A stretch of DNA of 64,000 nucleotides from Theropithecus gelada (taxonomy: Eukaryota; Chordata; Mammalia; Primates; Cercopithecidae): positions 70,179,406 through 70,243,405 of the forward strand of contig NC_037670.1 of NCBI RefSeq assembly GCF_003255815.1, given 5' to 3'. The notes below the pieces were generated by a model that saw only the letters and a list, made by a program, of their open reading frames with translations, was not told the origin of the DNA and made no database searches. Position 1 is the stretch's first letter; each line of letters starts with the position of its first letter. This document shows, piece after piece, positions 44,762 through 56,440 of this stretch. Both the position numbers and the translations under genes were made by a program.

Positions 44762-45112
44762 TGTGTTAGACCGTTTTCATGCTGCTGATAAAGACATACC
44801 CAAGACTGGACAATTTACAAAAGAAAGAGGTTTAATTGGGTTTACAGTTCCATGTGGCTGGGGAAGCCTCACAATCATGATGAAGGCAAGGAGGAACAAG
44901 TCACGTATTACATGGATGGCAGCAAGCAAAGAGGGAACTTGTGTAGAGAAGCTCCTGTTTTTCAAAACTATCAGATCTCATGAGACTTATTCACCATCAT
45001 GAGAACAGCATGGGAAAGACCCACCCCCATGGTTCAATTAGTTCCCACTTGGTCCCTCCCACAACACGTGGGAATTAAAGATGACATTTGGGGACATAAA
45101 CAAACCATATCG
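44762..45112 (-). mobile_element. Solo THE1-type MaLR LTR, antisense
   Basis: Reverse THE1 LTR from TGTGTTAGACCG to the 3' 'aaaccatatcg'. 'gacaatttacaaaagaaaga', 'ctcacaatcatgatgaaggc' and 'gagacttattcaccatcatg' follow THE1 (B/C-like) rather than MST, lacking the 'caggaaactta' insert. The last base of the terminal CA is mutated. I could not see a convincing 5-bp duplication. Confidence 0.9.
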
Positions 45113-45279
45113 GAGCTCAAGATTAAGAAGAGACCAGCTATTGAGTAGGTGGGCTGGTACCCATACTGATCCTTGTCTGCTCAGGTATATGCTCTCACAG
45201 AAAATCCTACCTAACCCCAGACCAAGGAGATAACCCCTGACATAAGCTTACATGACAGTGTGTGCTTCTCTTTTGCAGT
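45113..45279. other. No feature recognised
   Basis: Short unique gap. Confidence 0.3.
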
Positions 45280-45445
45280 TTTCAAGTATTTCCAGTGATA
45301 TTCTTCTTTTGTATTCACTATGCATTGTCTTTCTCCTTCACTAGACCCAAAGTTTCATGAAGACAGGGATCATGCCAATATGTTTTCTCATGCCTCTTCT
45401 AGCAGCTGGCACCTAGTAGGCTCCCAGTAAATATTTCTTAGGTGA
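45280..45445 (+). mobile_element. L2 LINE 3' end
   Basis: 'cccaaagtttcatgaagaca', 'gggatcatgccaatatg' and 'ggcacctagtaggctcccag' then 'taaatatttcttaggtgaag', the L2 terminal segment. The tail TGAA repeats are lost. Confidence 0.7.
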
Positions 45446-46004
45446 AGAGATGCAAAAATGCATTTCAGCTGTGATTTTGTGGTAGACAGGAGATAACTGT
45501 AGGACGTGGGGATATTACTAGCAGCTAGGAAGAGGTTGAAGGTATAGGAAAGAGAGTATAATCATAAAAAGATCCTTCACAAAATGGGATTAAATGGGTC
45601 TAAGAACAAATATAAAAGGCTAATAATGGAGGATGAGGAGGAAAAGAGACACCTATTATATATTTTGCAGAACATTACAATATTAGTAAGTGGGTTTGTA
45701 GGCAGAAATTTAGGATCATCATTTCCTGATAACCCTAACCATCCTGGTAAGGTGAGATGGAAGCTGATGTTCTGAGAGGAGGCCAAGGGGAGTCGCAAGG
45801 GCTTGGGATAGCAGTCACTGAAGGGAAGGCAGAAAAGGAAAGAAAACATAAAGACAAGTAAAAGAAAACCAGTGACGAGCCTCAGGGTTCAGCAAAAACT
45901 GGAAAGCATGAATGGGGTGGTCTCTAGCCCCTCAGCAGCTCTGTTAAAAGGGAAAGTGGGTTACGGAAATATTCTGGGCAAGGTTCAGAGGGTCAAGGGA
46001 AGGG
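45446..46004. other. Purine-rich, unassigned
   Basis: The composition would fit an antisense L2 but the phrases do not align convincingly. No gene. Confidence 0.3.
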
Positions 46005-46373
46005 CGTATTAGTCAGTTCTCATGCTGCGATGAAGAGGTACCAGAGACTAGATAATTGATAAAGGAAAGAGTTTTAATCAACTCATAGCTCTGTATGGCT
46101 GGAGAGGCCTCAGGAAACTTACAATCATGGTGAAAGGCAAAGGAGAAACAGGCACCTTCTTCACAGAGCAGCAGGATAAAAGTGAGTGCAAGCAGGAAAA
46201 ATGCCCTATGCTTATAAAACCACCAGATCTCATGGGACTCACTTATCATGAGAACAGCATGGGGGAACTGCCCCCATGGTTCAATTACCTCCACCTGGTC
46301 CCACCCTTGACATGTGGGGATTACATTTCAAGGTGGGGACATTTGAGTGGGGACACAAAGCCAAACCATATCA
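46005..46373 (-). mobile_element. Solo MST-type MaLR LTR, antisense
   Basis: Reverse MST LTR from CGTATTAGTCA (first T mutated) to CCATATCA. 'gaggcctcaggaaacttaca' marks MST. Flanking pentamers aaggg (46000-46004) and aatgg (46374-46378) differ at one position. A short duplicated segment 'aaggtggggacatttgagtggggac' lies near the end, with 'gtggggac' repeated at 46333 and 46347. A cttataaaac on this strand (46211-46220) corresponds to the reverse of the LTR TATA region. Confidence 0.92.
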
Positions 46374-47904
46374 AATGGGAAAGTTAAGGGAGTGAAGATG
46401 CTGACTCAGGAGCTGCTGAGAGAATTTAGGGGCTATCCCTGGTGTGAGGACTGAGCAGGTAAGAAAGTGCGGCCAGGAGGCTGCTGGTCACAGGAAGCAT
46501 CATGGAAGAGGAGGCTATGGGTTTGAGAGCTGGAGATCAGAGTTTACCTTTTCAGAGGTAGGATTATTCCAGGTAAAGGCTGGGTCCACACAGCAGGTGG
46601 CTGAGCCCATGGAAGTGAGGATGGGGTTTAGAATGGTTATCATCCCAGCCATTGGTGCCCCTGGCAAGCCTTAGACCATGCACCGGAGAAGAAGACCTGG
46701 TTTCATGTCTTGATTACCATGGCAGTGGGGAAGGGGCAGTTGATATTCAACAGATACAAGAATTGCTGCACACAGAGGGAAGGATCTACCTCAATAAGGA
46801 GAGGGACTCCTGAGGATGAAGTGCAGGTAGAGTGGCAGGTGCTTTGACAAACTGGGGACTGCAGATCCTGGCTTTGGGGCTAATGTCTGGAAAGTCATGA
46901 AGACTCTTTCAGGAGCCCTCTGAAGCACCTTCCCTGAATGGTGGTTCTCAGATGGAGATCTGCTGTGTTCCTTTCAGCCATGCCTCCTTGGCCACTCAAA
47001 ACCATTCCTCTGTCTCTCCCTTGCCTCAACCAACAGGAAGCTCTATTGAGACTTATAAGCCCAAAAAGCCTCTGAGTTTGATTAGGGACTAGAGATTCTC
47101 AGAGCTCAGGAACTAAGATGTTGAATGGAAACATGGAAAAAAATAGTCAGAACTACCTTTTTGAAGTTGCTGCCAAAAACCAATGTGCTAAAAACTTTAT
47201 AGTAAAAATGCCCACATCATTTCTCCATCTGAGGAATGTTTGTGCAAATAAAAATCAGTTTGTTCTCATTACAGCTCTAGGGAGCCGTCACTTATCTTGG
47301 ATTTTCTGTTAATAAGCTCATGAAGTTCAGGACCATAAAATGCACCCATGCGACTTAGAAAACATTATGAGTCTGAATATCTCCTTGTCCCTTATTTTCC
47401 CCACGAACATTTCTGAGCCATATTTTGTCCTTAGTCCCACTAACTGTCTTTCAATTTCCCATCCATGACCCCAGACCACAAGCCTCATGTGATTCAGGTG
47501 TCAGTGCCCAGGCAAGTGCACAGAAGTCTGCAGTAAAATTGGTGCCCGTCCTTCAATTATCTGCTCACTGTTGGGAAAGTAAGAGAACTTTGCAAGCTTA
47601 GCAAATGATAAGGTTTACCTGAGAGCGATAAAAATCTTAAGGAAAAAAACTATTTGGGTTATAGGCTGAAATATCTTTAGATTAATCAGATATGCACCAT
47701 AGGCTTGGACAGCCTGTCAGACAATGACTGGGAGATATGAAAGATCCCAAAGTAACTTTGGAGGAGAATTGAGGGACTTGATGGACACAATCTGCTTTCT
47801 CTGAAGGAGCTGGTTTCAGGACTGCAGGCCCATTTCTCCAGGGAGTGTACCATTACTCTGACTGTTTCATGAAATCAAGAGAAGGAAGTGGTCTACTGGG
47901 AGGC
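46374..47904. other. No gene recognised
   Basis: GC-moderate and purine-rich to about 46900, then mixed. No named repeat and only short chance frames. Confidence 0.3.
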
Positions 47905-47995
47905 TTCAGGAACCTGAGATGTGGTCTGGCCCTGCCATTACTTAGCAACTATCTTGACATTCTGGCCCTAACTTCCCCATATGGAAAATGGTGCT
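47905..47995 (+). mobile_element. MIR SINE fragment
   Basis: 'gtctggccctgccattactt' then 'agcaactatcttgacattct', 'ccctaacttccccatatgga' and 'aaatgg', the middle of a sense MIR. Short and diverged. Confidence 0.55.
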
Positions 47996-49254
47996 GATAG
48001 TCAAAATTGATGTTTTCAAACTGTGTTCCAGTTGGAAAGCTGAGGGGTGTCTCAGCACATCTCATGGCTCTTGTTCTCATGTCCTTGGCTTTCAGATTCT
48101 TGACTTCATGGCACCAGCTTTGATGTCTGTCTTTGGGGACTCATTGGAATCTCCACCTTGGTTTTTTGGACCTTGTCTCACCACTCAGTTCTTGCCTGTG
48201 CTCATTCTCTCAACATGAGGATCCCTACCAGCCTTCAGAAACTGGATCTCTCTTTGTTTTACAAACAACCCCTGAGTCCATGGAGGGGTACCCAGCTGGG
48301 AACTGGGCCCTACCCCAGGCATCACCTTGCCCCTAGAAGATGTCCCCCTCCAGTGCCACACCGTGACATATTCCAGAGCATCTCTGGGCCAAGTCCCAGT
48401 GCCTGACTGGTTTCACTTGGGCCTCAGTTGGGAACTATATGATGACCTAGATCCAGGATCTAAGCCCTCTGACATCTCAGTGCTCAGAAGCATATTTCAG
48501 CCAGGAGGTGTGCTTTTAATCTCTTTCTCTCAAGACTTCCATGTATGGTTATGCATTGCCCACCTGTGTGGGACACTTTCCAAGATCTATGGTGCAAAAA
48601 GTGTCCCTGGAATCCCCGTGGGGCGTAACCTTGCATGGCCATACATGGCAGACTGCCCATTCTTACTCCTGGAACAGATTGCTCCCTAGGCTGTTGGAAA
48701 AAGAACCCAGTTTTATTAGGAAGACATAATTGGATATGTAGGAGCTGGACATTCTTGATGGCTTAGAGGCACTACCTTAAATGATCCAGTATGTTGTGAC
48801 AACATGATTTAATTACTAATCCTTGAATTCAGCTACTGCCAGGTGAGGTGGGCCATGTCCTTCAAATGGTTTTACTCTGACACCATCAATTTCCTGACAT
48901 CCCAGGCCCCTGGGCAGATTCATAACATGAGTCAGAATACCAAAGAGGACCTCAGAGCTCTAAGAAACCCTCTGGACTGAGATGCTTTCAGCCTTTCAGA
49001 CTGTATAACAGCTGATGGCAATGATCCGTGGGGAGCAGCTGACACATGGTAACTCACAACAGATCCTGGCTCAGATCCAACCAGTGGCAGACAGCATGGA
49101 GAGCTGGCTGTCCAGAACAGAGGACTCCATCTCCCAGGAGGAGATACTGGTACCCAAGGACTGTGGCAGTGCCTCAATACTACCCACATTCCAAGTTCCT
49201 TAACCTGGGTCATGGAAGTGCTCCCAGCCCTACATCAGACATGGCACCTTCCAG
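47996..49254. other. No gene recognised
   Basis: Balanced composition with overlapping frames up to 120 codons (48327-48689). No domain recognised. A possible repeat of LTR type cannot be excluded. Confidence 0.3.
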
Positions 49255-49400
49255 TTCTGATTTCTCCATGACCCACGGGAGGGTAGAGATATTCATCTGT
49301 CTGTACATTGACCTGTTCCAAGGCCTGGTACACAGCAGGTACTCGATAAGCATTTGTTGAATAAATGAATGAATGAATGAATGAATGAATGAATGAATAC
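49255..49400 (+). mobile_element. L2 LINE 3' end with (TGAA)n tail
   Basis: 'tctgtctgtacattgacctg', 'ggcctggtacacagcaggta' and 'ctcgataagcatttgttgaa' lead directly into about eight TGAA units (49365-49398). The TGAA array is the normal L2 terminus, here expanded and clean, which is unusual for so old a family and indicates later microsatellite growth. Confidence 0.85.
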
Positions 49401-49827
49401 TCAGCCGTAAGTCAATGATGAACCCTGGACTCCTGAAGATTTTATGCATCTATTTCCAATGTGCACTCTTGGGGAGCTGACCTCTCCCATAACCAAGACA
49501 ATCTCAATCTGTCCTCAACACTGGTCTTGCACCTGCACCAAATTTAACTTCTCTGTTCATTACACAGATCAGAGTCCATAGACAACTCAATCCCTTTATC
49601 TATAACCAGGACCACCTACTTCCACAATTCTATTCCTGGTTTTGGAAAACATTATCCAGAGCTGTCTATTTTTGACCCCAATGTTCCACTTCCTGGTGCC
49701 ACATGGAGTCCATCAACAGGTCTATTGATTACCCCCAACAGAGACGCACAGCACCGGATCAGTCCTCGGGCACTGAAGATAGAGTCCACAGAAATTCATT
49801 CCTTATGTCTGGGCAAGGCAGAATAAA
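49401..49827. other. No feature recognised
   Basis: Unique-looking sequence. Confidence 0.3.
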
Positions 49828-50289
49828 TGTTCCCAAAGTTATTTAGGCCCTAATCCCTGAAGACAATGAATATTTCCTTACGTGGCCAAAGGGGCTTTGC
49901 AGATATGTTTAGGTTAAATCTCTGGAGATAAAGAGATTATTCTGGATTATCTCAGTAAACCCAATATAAACACAACTGTTTTTACAAGATGAAAACAGAG
50001 GGAGATCAGGCTAAGTAGAGGAGAAAGCAATGTGAAGACAGAAGCAGAGATAGGTGGGATACAGCTGCAAGCCAAAGAATGTTAGCAGCTAAAAAATTTG
50101 GAAGAGGCAAGGAACAGATTTTCCCTTAGGGCTTCCAGAAGGAACCAGCCCTTCCTGCACCTTGGTTTTTGCCCCATAAGACTCCTTTTGGACTTCTTAT
50201 CTCTGGAACTGTAAGATAATACATTTATGTTGTTTTAAACCACTAAGTTTATGGCAATTTGTTATAATGGCAATGGGAAATGAATGTCA
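49828..50289 (+). mobile_element. MLT1-type MaLR LTR
   Basis: Complete-looking sense LTR: starts 'tgttcccaaagttatttagg', then 'ggccaaaggggctttgcaga', 'ctggattatctcagtaaacc', 'gtgaagacagaagcagagat', 'ctttggcttgcagctg' in complement at the tRNA-like centre, 'ccagaaggaaccagcccttc', 'ttatctctggaactgtaaga' and 'tttatggcaatttgttataa', ending near 'gaatgtca'. No clear target-site duplication. Confidence 0.9.
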
Positions 50290-50944
50290 CCTTGATGTAA
50301 ACAGTTCCTTTCCAGAAGACAACAGGTTCATCATAGCACCTCTGAGCACCATAGTCATGTAATTAACCATCTGGCTCCTAGAAGGACTACAACCTGCTCA
50401 AAAGAAGTATAAACAACTTTTGGCCTGTCCAGCAGAAACATCATTCATTGCAAAGTAGAAGCTAAAAAGGCACAGCCAGAAGTCCATCTCCTGTGAACTC
50501 CACCTGGAGAACTTCAGTAATTCTCCAGACACCAGTCAGGTTTCTGACAGACCTGCCAGCCTCCAGCCTGCGTGGAACTTGATGACATCTATCACAGGGA
50601 TGTATGTACCTACCAGTGGCTTGACAATGAAGAATTATCTGGCCAAAACAATCTAAGCTTTTAGTGTCTTGTGGCCACTTCCTTCCCTCTCCTCATGATT
50701 TTGAAGTCTTTCGCTGTTTACTAGCATCTCTCATGTGAGGCAAAGACAGAAACTAAGATTCAATAGGTTCTTCTGGTTCACACTGACAATTGTGATATTT
50801 GTTATGCTTTATATGATCCTTATTTCTTTTTAACTTAGTTGAAGTCCTACTGAAAAAGGTAAATTTTCTTTTTAGTTAATAAGAGAATAGATCTGATTAG
50901 ATTTAATCATGATAAAAAGGTTCTGAACTTTTTATGTAGGTGCA
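50290..50944. other. No feature recognised
   Basis: Unique-looking sequence; A+T rich at its end. Confidence 0.3.
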
Positions 50945-51035
50945 ACAAATTGAGCCCCAACTCTGTTAGGCTTTGTGCGGGATGCTTTGACTACATCACC
51001 TCATTTAGTAGTCTCAAGGACCCTATGAATGAGTA

Positions 51036-51603
51036 TGTGGTTAATTTTAGTTGTCATCTTGACTGGATTAAGGAGTACCTAGGAACCTGGTAAAGCATTG
51101 TTTTTGAATGTGTCTGTGAGGGTGTTTCCAGAGAGGATTAGCGCGTAAGTATGGGTGGACTAGTTGGGGAAGGCCCACCCCCAATGTGGGTTGGTACTAT
51201 GCAATCTGCGGGAGGCCCAAAAAGAACAAAAACAGAGAAAAGACAAAAAATGAAGCCATATGCTGAGGCTGGAACACACTCTTTTGCTCCTGTCCTTGGA
51301 CAACAACTTCAGGTTCTTCGGCCTTTGGACTCTAAGACTTATACCACTGGTCCCATGGTTCTCAGGCCTGTGGCTGGGGACTGAGAGATGCACTATTGGC
51401 TTCCCGGGTTCTGAAACCTTCAGACTTGGACTGAGCCATGTTACCAGTATCCCAGGGTCCCCAGCTTGTGAGTGGCCTGTCCTGGATTATGGAGACTTCT
51501 CAGCCTCCATAATCAAGTGAGCCAATTTGCCTAATAAATCCTCTATCTATCTCTGTATCTCTGTATCTATCTATGTATCTATGTATCTATGTATCTATCT
51601 ATG

Positions 51604-51647
<44 letters not shown>

Positions 51648-51712
51648 CATCCATCCATCCATCCATCCATCCATCCTATTGATTCTGTCTCTGGAGGACC
51701 CCAACTAATACA
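51036..51712 (+). mobile_element. Solo MLT2-type (ERVL) LTR inside a MIR
   Basis: Begins TGTGGTTAATTTTAG, includes 'catcttgactggattaagga', 'tgtctgtgagggtgtttcca', 'ccaatgtgggttggtactat', two copies of the 'ggttct...ggcctttgga' type internal repeat, 'gacttctcagcctccataat' and 'gcctaataaatcctc', and ends 'ccaactaataca'. Perfect 5-bp duplication GAGTA at 51031-51035 and 51713-51717. Unusually long because a tetranucleotide array has grown after the polyadenylation region. No internal ERVL sequence adjoins. Confidence 0.93.
51541..51676. repeat. (TATC)13 compound microsatellite in the LTR
   Basis: Imperfect TCTA/TGTATC units from 51541, then thirteen uninterrupted TATC units at 51604-51655, then about five CATC units to 51676. 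Compound structure typical of a polymorphic short tandem repeat. Confidence 0.96.
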
Positions 51713-51840
51713 GAGTATTTTAAGATGGAATAAACGGAATCTCAGGGACTCAAAGTGACTTGCCAAAACCTGCACACAGCTAGTAAGAGGTAGATCCAGA
51801 GAGTGCATTTGGTTGTTTGCAAAGCCTCTGCTCATTCCTC

Positions 51841-53209
51841 ATTACCCCTGTGGCTAAGAAATTGCCTAATTACCTGCAGTCTCCCAGGAGGCTCTATTTA
51901 AACTCAGATAGTCTCCTAGGCAGAATGACCTTCGTGCTTTGTGCAATTCTGAAGTTCCTGTGATGGCCATTTTGGCTTGGAACTTGCCAAGGATTCTCAG
52001 GAATAATTCTGACATGGAAAAACATAGTTAATGGTACCCTAGAGGGTTATAACATTATTGTCTATCCTATCCTCCAGCAGAAATTTTAGGCTGCAGAATG
52101 TGATGGTCCTGTGACAGGATGGACCCTTATGTGTATACATCAGTTCAGAGTACCAGAGAAGGCAGCTGTGGTCGTATAGTGCATGTCTGCCATCGCGCTC
52201 CCATGTCTTCCCCCAGGCAGAGCACCTGTTCATGAAGTAAGGTCTAGGAGTTTGGCTATAATAGTCCAAGGGAACCTATACTTTGCCAGTACATTTAAGA
52301 TGATGGAGACAAGGATGTGGGAGATGGCCTTAAGGCATCATGATGGGGAGAAGATTCTCTAACATTCTTTTCGCACACTGATTCAAGTTTCTTGCCATTT
52401 GATGAGTGACAATCTGACTGCCTCTCCCCTGCCTTTCTGTGAGGTAGGTGGGATTCGAGAACGTGGAGAAGGTCCAGCCTTCTCAAATGTGCCCAGTCAG
52501 GTGGGACAGACATGCTGTTTCTAATCTGGGTATTTTAATGTTTAAAAAAATGTACAAGTGTTTCCTTAAACATTATACCATTCAATAAGCATTTAGTAGT
52601 GACTCTTTCATATCATTCAGGATTTGAATGTATCGAAGTATATATTTGCTTGAAATCCACTGAGCAATGGTCCCCAGATAGTTGTGTATTGCACTAGTTC
52701 TGTGACTTCTGCTGTGTAATAAAAGAATGTATTATCAAAATATTTGAGGATGTGGTATTTTCTGTATCCTTTTGGAAATTAACAATGACATAGTCAGAGT
52801 TCACAAATTCTACACTTGAGAAGCTTTTTTACACTTTAAGATTTTCAAGCCTATATGGCCAAGGAATCCATTTTTATGTATAACTATCTATCACATCCCT
52901 CTTTTCTCCAACACACTCTTTGGGAAAGGCTGGGAAATGAGCAACTCATAGGATGGAGCCTGAGACGAGAAGCCTAGTGATCCCAAAGTCACTGCATGCT
53001 GGTCTTGGCTGGGTCCAAGACACATAAAGAAAGCAGACTTTGGCAACCACGCCAGCGTTTGATCCACAAACTCATCCTTCATGCATCAGCCTGAGCCCTC
53101 ACAGTATGCATTACGCAGTTGGACTCTATACACAGGTGACTACCAAACTATGCTTCCTTTTAACTGCATAGAGTTTTAATAGGGGGAATAGAACATCTTC
53201 CAATTTTTG
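51841..53209. other. No gene recognised
   Basis: Unique-looking. Frames of 60-77 codons only. Confidence 0.3.
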
Positions 53210-53340
53210 GTACCCAAACTTCATCTATAAAATGGGACCTACGCTCATGGTTTTCAGAGGTAGAGTGAGGATGAGGTGAAAGGCACTATGAAATCTTCAG
53301 ATAGTGAGGCATTATCTTAGCGCTGAGTACAACTCTTAGA
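53210..53340 (+). mobile_element. MIR SINE fragment
   Basis: 'cttcatctataaaatgggac', 'agaggtagagtgaggatgag', 'gtgaaaggcactatgaaatc': the 3' half of a sense MIR, diverged. Confidence 0.5.
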
Positions 53341-53999
53341 GGTAATGACCGCCATTGGTATTGCAAAGGAGGTAAAGCTCATTTAATACAAAGAAAATTG
53401 ATGCTATTTTGAACAACGTTCACACAAGGATGCTTCACATATGAATTTAGCTCAAAGTTTGAGTGGTAAAGATGGAGAAAATAAAATAATTCTACCCGCA
53501 GGCTGAAAGACCCTGGGCCTATGCTCATGTTTTATAGAAAGGTACAGGAATAATAATTTATTCCCCTTGAGATGGGAGGGTTAATTATCCTGCCATCTCA
53601 ACCTAAACAAGTTTTTTCTTCTGTTGGGATTAGGATGGATTTACCCTGCCTTCTTGTACACTTTTTAAAACTGATATAGTGCTTATATTACTGCACAATG
53701 AGATTGATATTCAGGAATGTGCAAGATTCTAAATCGACCCAAAACATTGTATCTCCAGAGTACTTAGCTTACCCACAGGAAATATACAGAAGCACTTATT
53801 TACCCATTTTGCTCAATTATATCCTGCCTAGTACCAAAAAGAATTAATAGTAGTTTATAGTAAAATATGAAAAGTATTTAAAACAAATTTAAGATTAAGA
53901 GAAAATAGGGCAGAAAAAAATAAGACCAGGCTAGAAATTATGTTAGGAAAAGCAATTTCCATGCAATTCACCACAGTTAGAGTTGAAATCTAGAGAGTT
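53341..53999. other. AT-rich, no feature recognised
   Basis: No repeat or gene named. Confidence 0.3.
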
Positions 54000-55550
54000 C
54001 GTGGAAATTGACAACCTGAATCTAAAAACCTCATTGAACAGTGAAGGGCCACAAATTGCCAAAACAACTTTTTTTGAAGAACATCATGAGGGAAGTGTTT
54101 GCCCTATTGGCCATGACATCTTAGGAAGCTGGAGAACTTTGTGTAGCATAATGTCAGTGCAGGGCCGGAGAAGTGGGTCACAAATGGACATATGTATACA
54201 TGGAAACCTGATCCATGGCTGAGCTAGCCTTACAAAATGATGGGGAAAGATGCACTGCTTAGTAAATACAACAGGATCAGCTCTCTGTTTTAATGCCCTC
54301 AGATCAATTCTGGCTGGAATGTTGACCTAAAGATGACTGAGGAACTGTATGATGCTTGGGAAAAAAAAATGATAGGAGAATATCTTTATGGTATCAGCTC
54401 AGGAGAGGGCATCTCAGACAAAGACAAACAAAAATGTGAAAAGGAAAAAAATACAAATGTAATTACACTAAGATCATAAGTTTTGTAGAAAGAAAGGAAG
54501 AGAGAAAGAAAGAGAGAAAAAAGAAAGAAAGAAAGAAGGAAGGAAGGAAGGAAGCAAGCAAATGAGGGAGGAAGGAAAGAGGGAAGAAAGGAGGAGGGAA
54601 GGAGGAATAGGCATGGTACTGAGCAGGAGAAAATGTTTCAAAATCTACCCCCAAAACAGAAAAATGACAATAATATACAATAAATCATAAACTGTAAGTA
54701 GACAATTTATTTATAATATATGTCAATAGGAAAAATAAACCTCAAAACATTGAAACAAGGAGAGAATGAACAAGAGATTTATAGAAAAGTAGTCCAAACA
54801 TCTGAAAAATGTTCAAACTCACTACCAGTGATAGAAATGCACATTAAAAGTATAGTAATATACTATGTCACATCAGATTGGGGAAAACAAGTCTACTAAA
54901 TAACTTTAAATGTTAGAAAAAATATGGAGAAATAGGAGCTGTCATATCCTGGTGGTGGAATTTTGTACAATTAGTTTGGCAATGCTTATTAAATGTGAGG
55001 ATGTGCAATGTCCATGACTGAGCCATTTAACTTGTAGGTACGTTTCCTGGAGAAACTTTTGCACATGTGCATATGGGGAAACATAAGGTTCTTGCAGAAT
55101 GTTTATGATAGTAAAATAAATAGATAAAACTTAAAAGTCCATGAATAGGAATATGCATACATACACTTTTGTATATTTATACAGTGAAATACTATATACA
55201 AGTTTAAAAGACAAAATGAGAGCCACAACAATCAGACTAAATCTCATAAACATAATGTTGAGAGAAAAGTAAGTTTTACAAACATTGACCAATAGGATGC
55301 TATTGATTGTTAGTTTAAAAATAGCAAAATATCAGTATGTATATATTATATATACACAAATGTATGGTAAATTGATCAAAAGGTGCCTAAGAAAGAGAAA
55401 CATTAAATTACTGATAGTGATTTATGCCAAGGAAGGAAAAGGGAAATGTGACAAGAATAGCTACATGAGGACCTCAATTTTATGTGCAATTTTTATTTTA
55501 TGTAAAAAGATCCTGAAGCAACAAGCAATTCAATAAAAAAGATAGCAAAA
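54000..55550 (+). mobile_element. L1M LINE, ORF2 C-terminus and 3' UTR (first copy)
   Basis: Sense L1M. 'gccaaaacaacttttt' (about 54058), 'aggagaatatctttatgg' (about 54375), 'gatttatagaaaagtagtcc' (about 54776), 'actcactaccagtgatagaa' and 'gcacattaaaagtatagtaa' (about 54840) are decayed ORF2 phrases in order; the 3' UTR runs to about 55550. A purine array (54489-54608) has grown inside. Frames are broken and the 5' part of the element is missing. Confidence 0.8.
54489..54608. repeat. (GAAA)n/(GGAA)n purine tract
   Basis: About 120 bases of nearly pure A/G on the plus strand: GAAA units, then 'gaaggaaggaaggaaggaag', then irregular GGAGG/GAAAG. A homopurine-homopyrimidine tract of this length can form triplex (H-DNA) structure. 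Confidence 0.93.
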
Positions 55551-55554
55551 TATA

Positions 55555-56140
55555 TGAGTGAGTGCTTTATAGAAGAGAAAACATAGACGGCCAAAAAAAG
55601 ATGAAATATTCCACCTCATTAGTAACCATGGAAATTAGAATCAAGGCCAGAATGAAATGTCATTTTTCACCTATTTTATTGGGAAAAATTAAGGAATCTG
55701 ACTAACCATGTGTTAAAGAGTGTGTGGACCAACTGGTGGGAGCGAAAATTGGAACGACCGGTTTGGAAAACGTCTTGGCAGTCTATTATAGAGGTAGTTA
55801 TTCATATATCCTATGGCCCAGAAACTCCACTATGAGAAGTACACCCAGAACAATCTCTTGCACAGCACACCAAAGGATACCTATGAGCATGTTCACCAGT
55901 AGTTTTTCTAATAGTAAGAATGGCAAACAACCCCAAATCATGCAAAATTGAGGCAAGTCTTCACAACAGAACAAGCCAGCATTGAGTGCACCAGAGACAC
56001 ATAACACGCAGTTGAATTTTAGTAATGTAATATTGAGTCCCTGAGTCCCTGGAACACGTTAGAAGACTTCGTGTAACATGATACCCTTTTAATAAAGGTC
56101 AAAACAAGTAAAATAATGTATTGGTTGAAAACAACATGAC

Positions 56141-56189
<49 letters not shown>

Positions 56190-56440
56190 CTCATATATAT
56201 GATATTTTTTGTATGTGGTATATATATAATAAAATATTTTTTAAAAAAACCAAGAAAATGACAAACACAAAAATCAGGCTAGTGTTTGTCCCAAAGGGGT
56301 AGGCAGGAACACAAGATAGGGTGAAGCCTAGTTATTGTTAATGTGTTAAGTTTTTGGATTGCGTGGTGGATTCAGAAGTACTCACTCAAAATAAAAAATG
56401 ACCACATGAATAAATTAGTTAATCTATAACTAATTGAAAG
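55555..56440 (+). mobile_element. L1M LINE 3' end (second copy)
   Basis: Sense L1M again covering the ORF2 C-terminal region: 'ccacctcattagtaaccatg', 'gaaattagaatcaaggccag', 'ggtgggagcgaaaattggaa', 'cctatggcccagaaactcca', 'ggcaaacaaccccaaatcat', with the 3' UTR to about 56440. Because it repeats the region already present at 54780-55200, it is a separate insertion rather than a continuation. Confidence 0.82.
56141..56189. repeat. (TA)11(CA)13 compound microsatellite
   Basis: TA units at 56141-56162 then CA units at 56163-56188, inside the second L1M. Alternating purine-pyrimidine over about 48 bases, potentially Z-DNA or cruciform forming. Confidence 0.96.

Larger units (their letters stand above)
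50945..51840 (-). mobile_element. MIR SINE, split by an MLT2-type LTR
   Basis: Antisense MIR in two halves. Left, 50945-51035: 'gttaggctttgtgcgggatg', 'catcacctcatttagtagtc', 'aaggaccctatgaatgag'. Right, 51713-51840: 'aatctcagggactcaaagtg', 'acttgccaaaacctgcacac', 'agctagtaagaggtag'. The halves are collinear once the LTR and one GAGTA are removed. Confidence 0.8.

Noticed and set aside
48327..48689. 120-codon plus-strand frame overlapping several others
   Set aside because: No domain or splice context; neighbouring frames in all phases point to composition rather than coding.
49015..49203. 62-codon frame with a spectrin-like look (tryptophan-leucine and glutamine-rich helix)
   Set aside because: Bounded by stops on both sides and no second repeat; resemblance is too short to name a gene relic.
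51541..51676. Regularly spaced repeats that might suggest a CRISPR-like array
   Set aside because: They are contiguous TATC/CATC tetranucleotides without spacers, in a primate genome.
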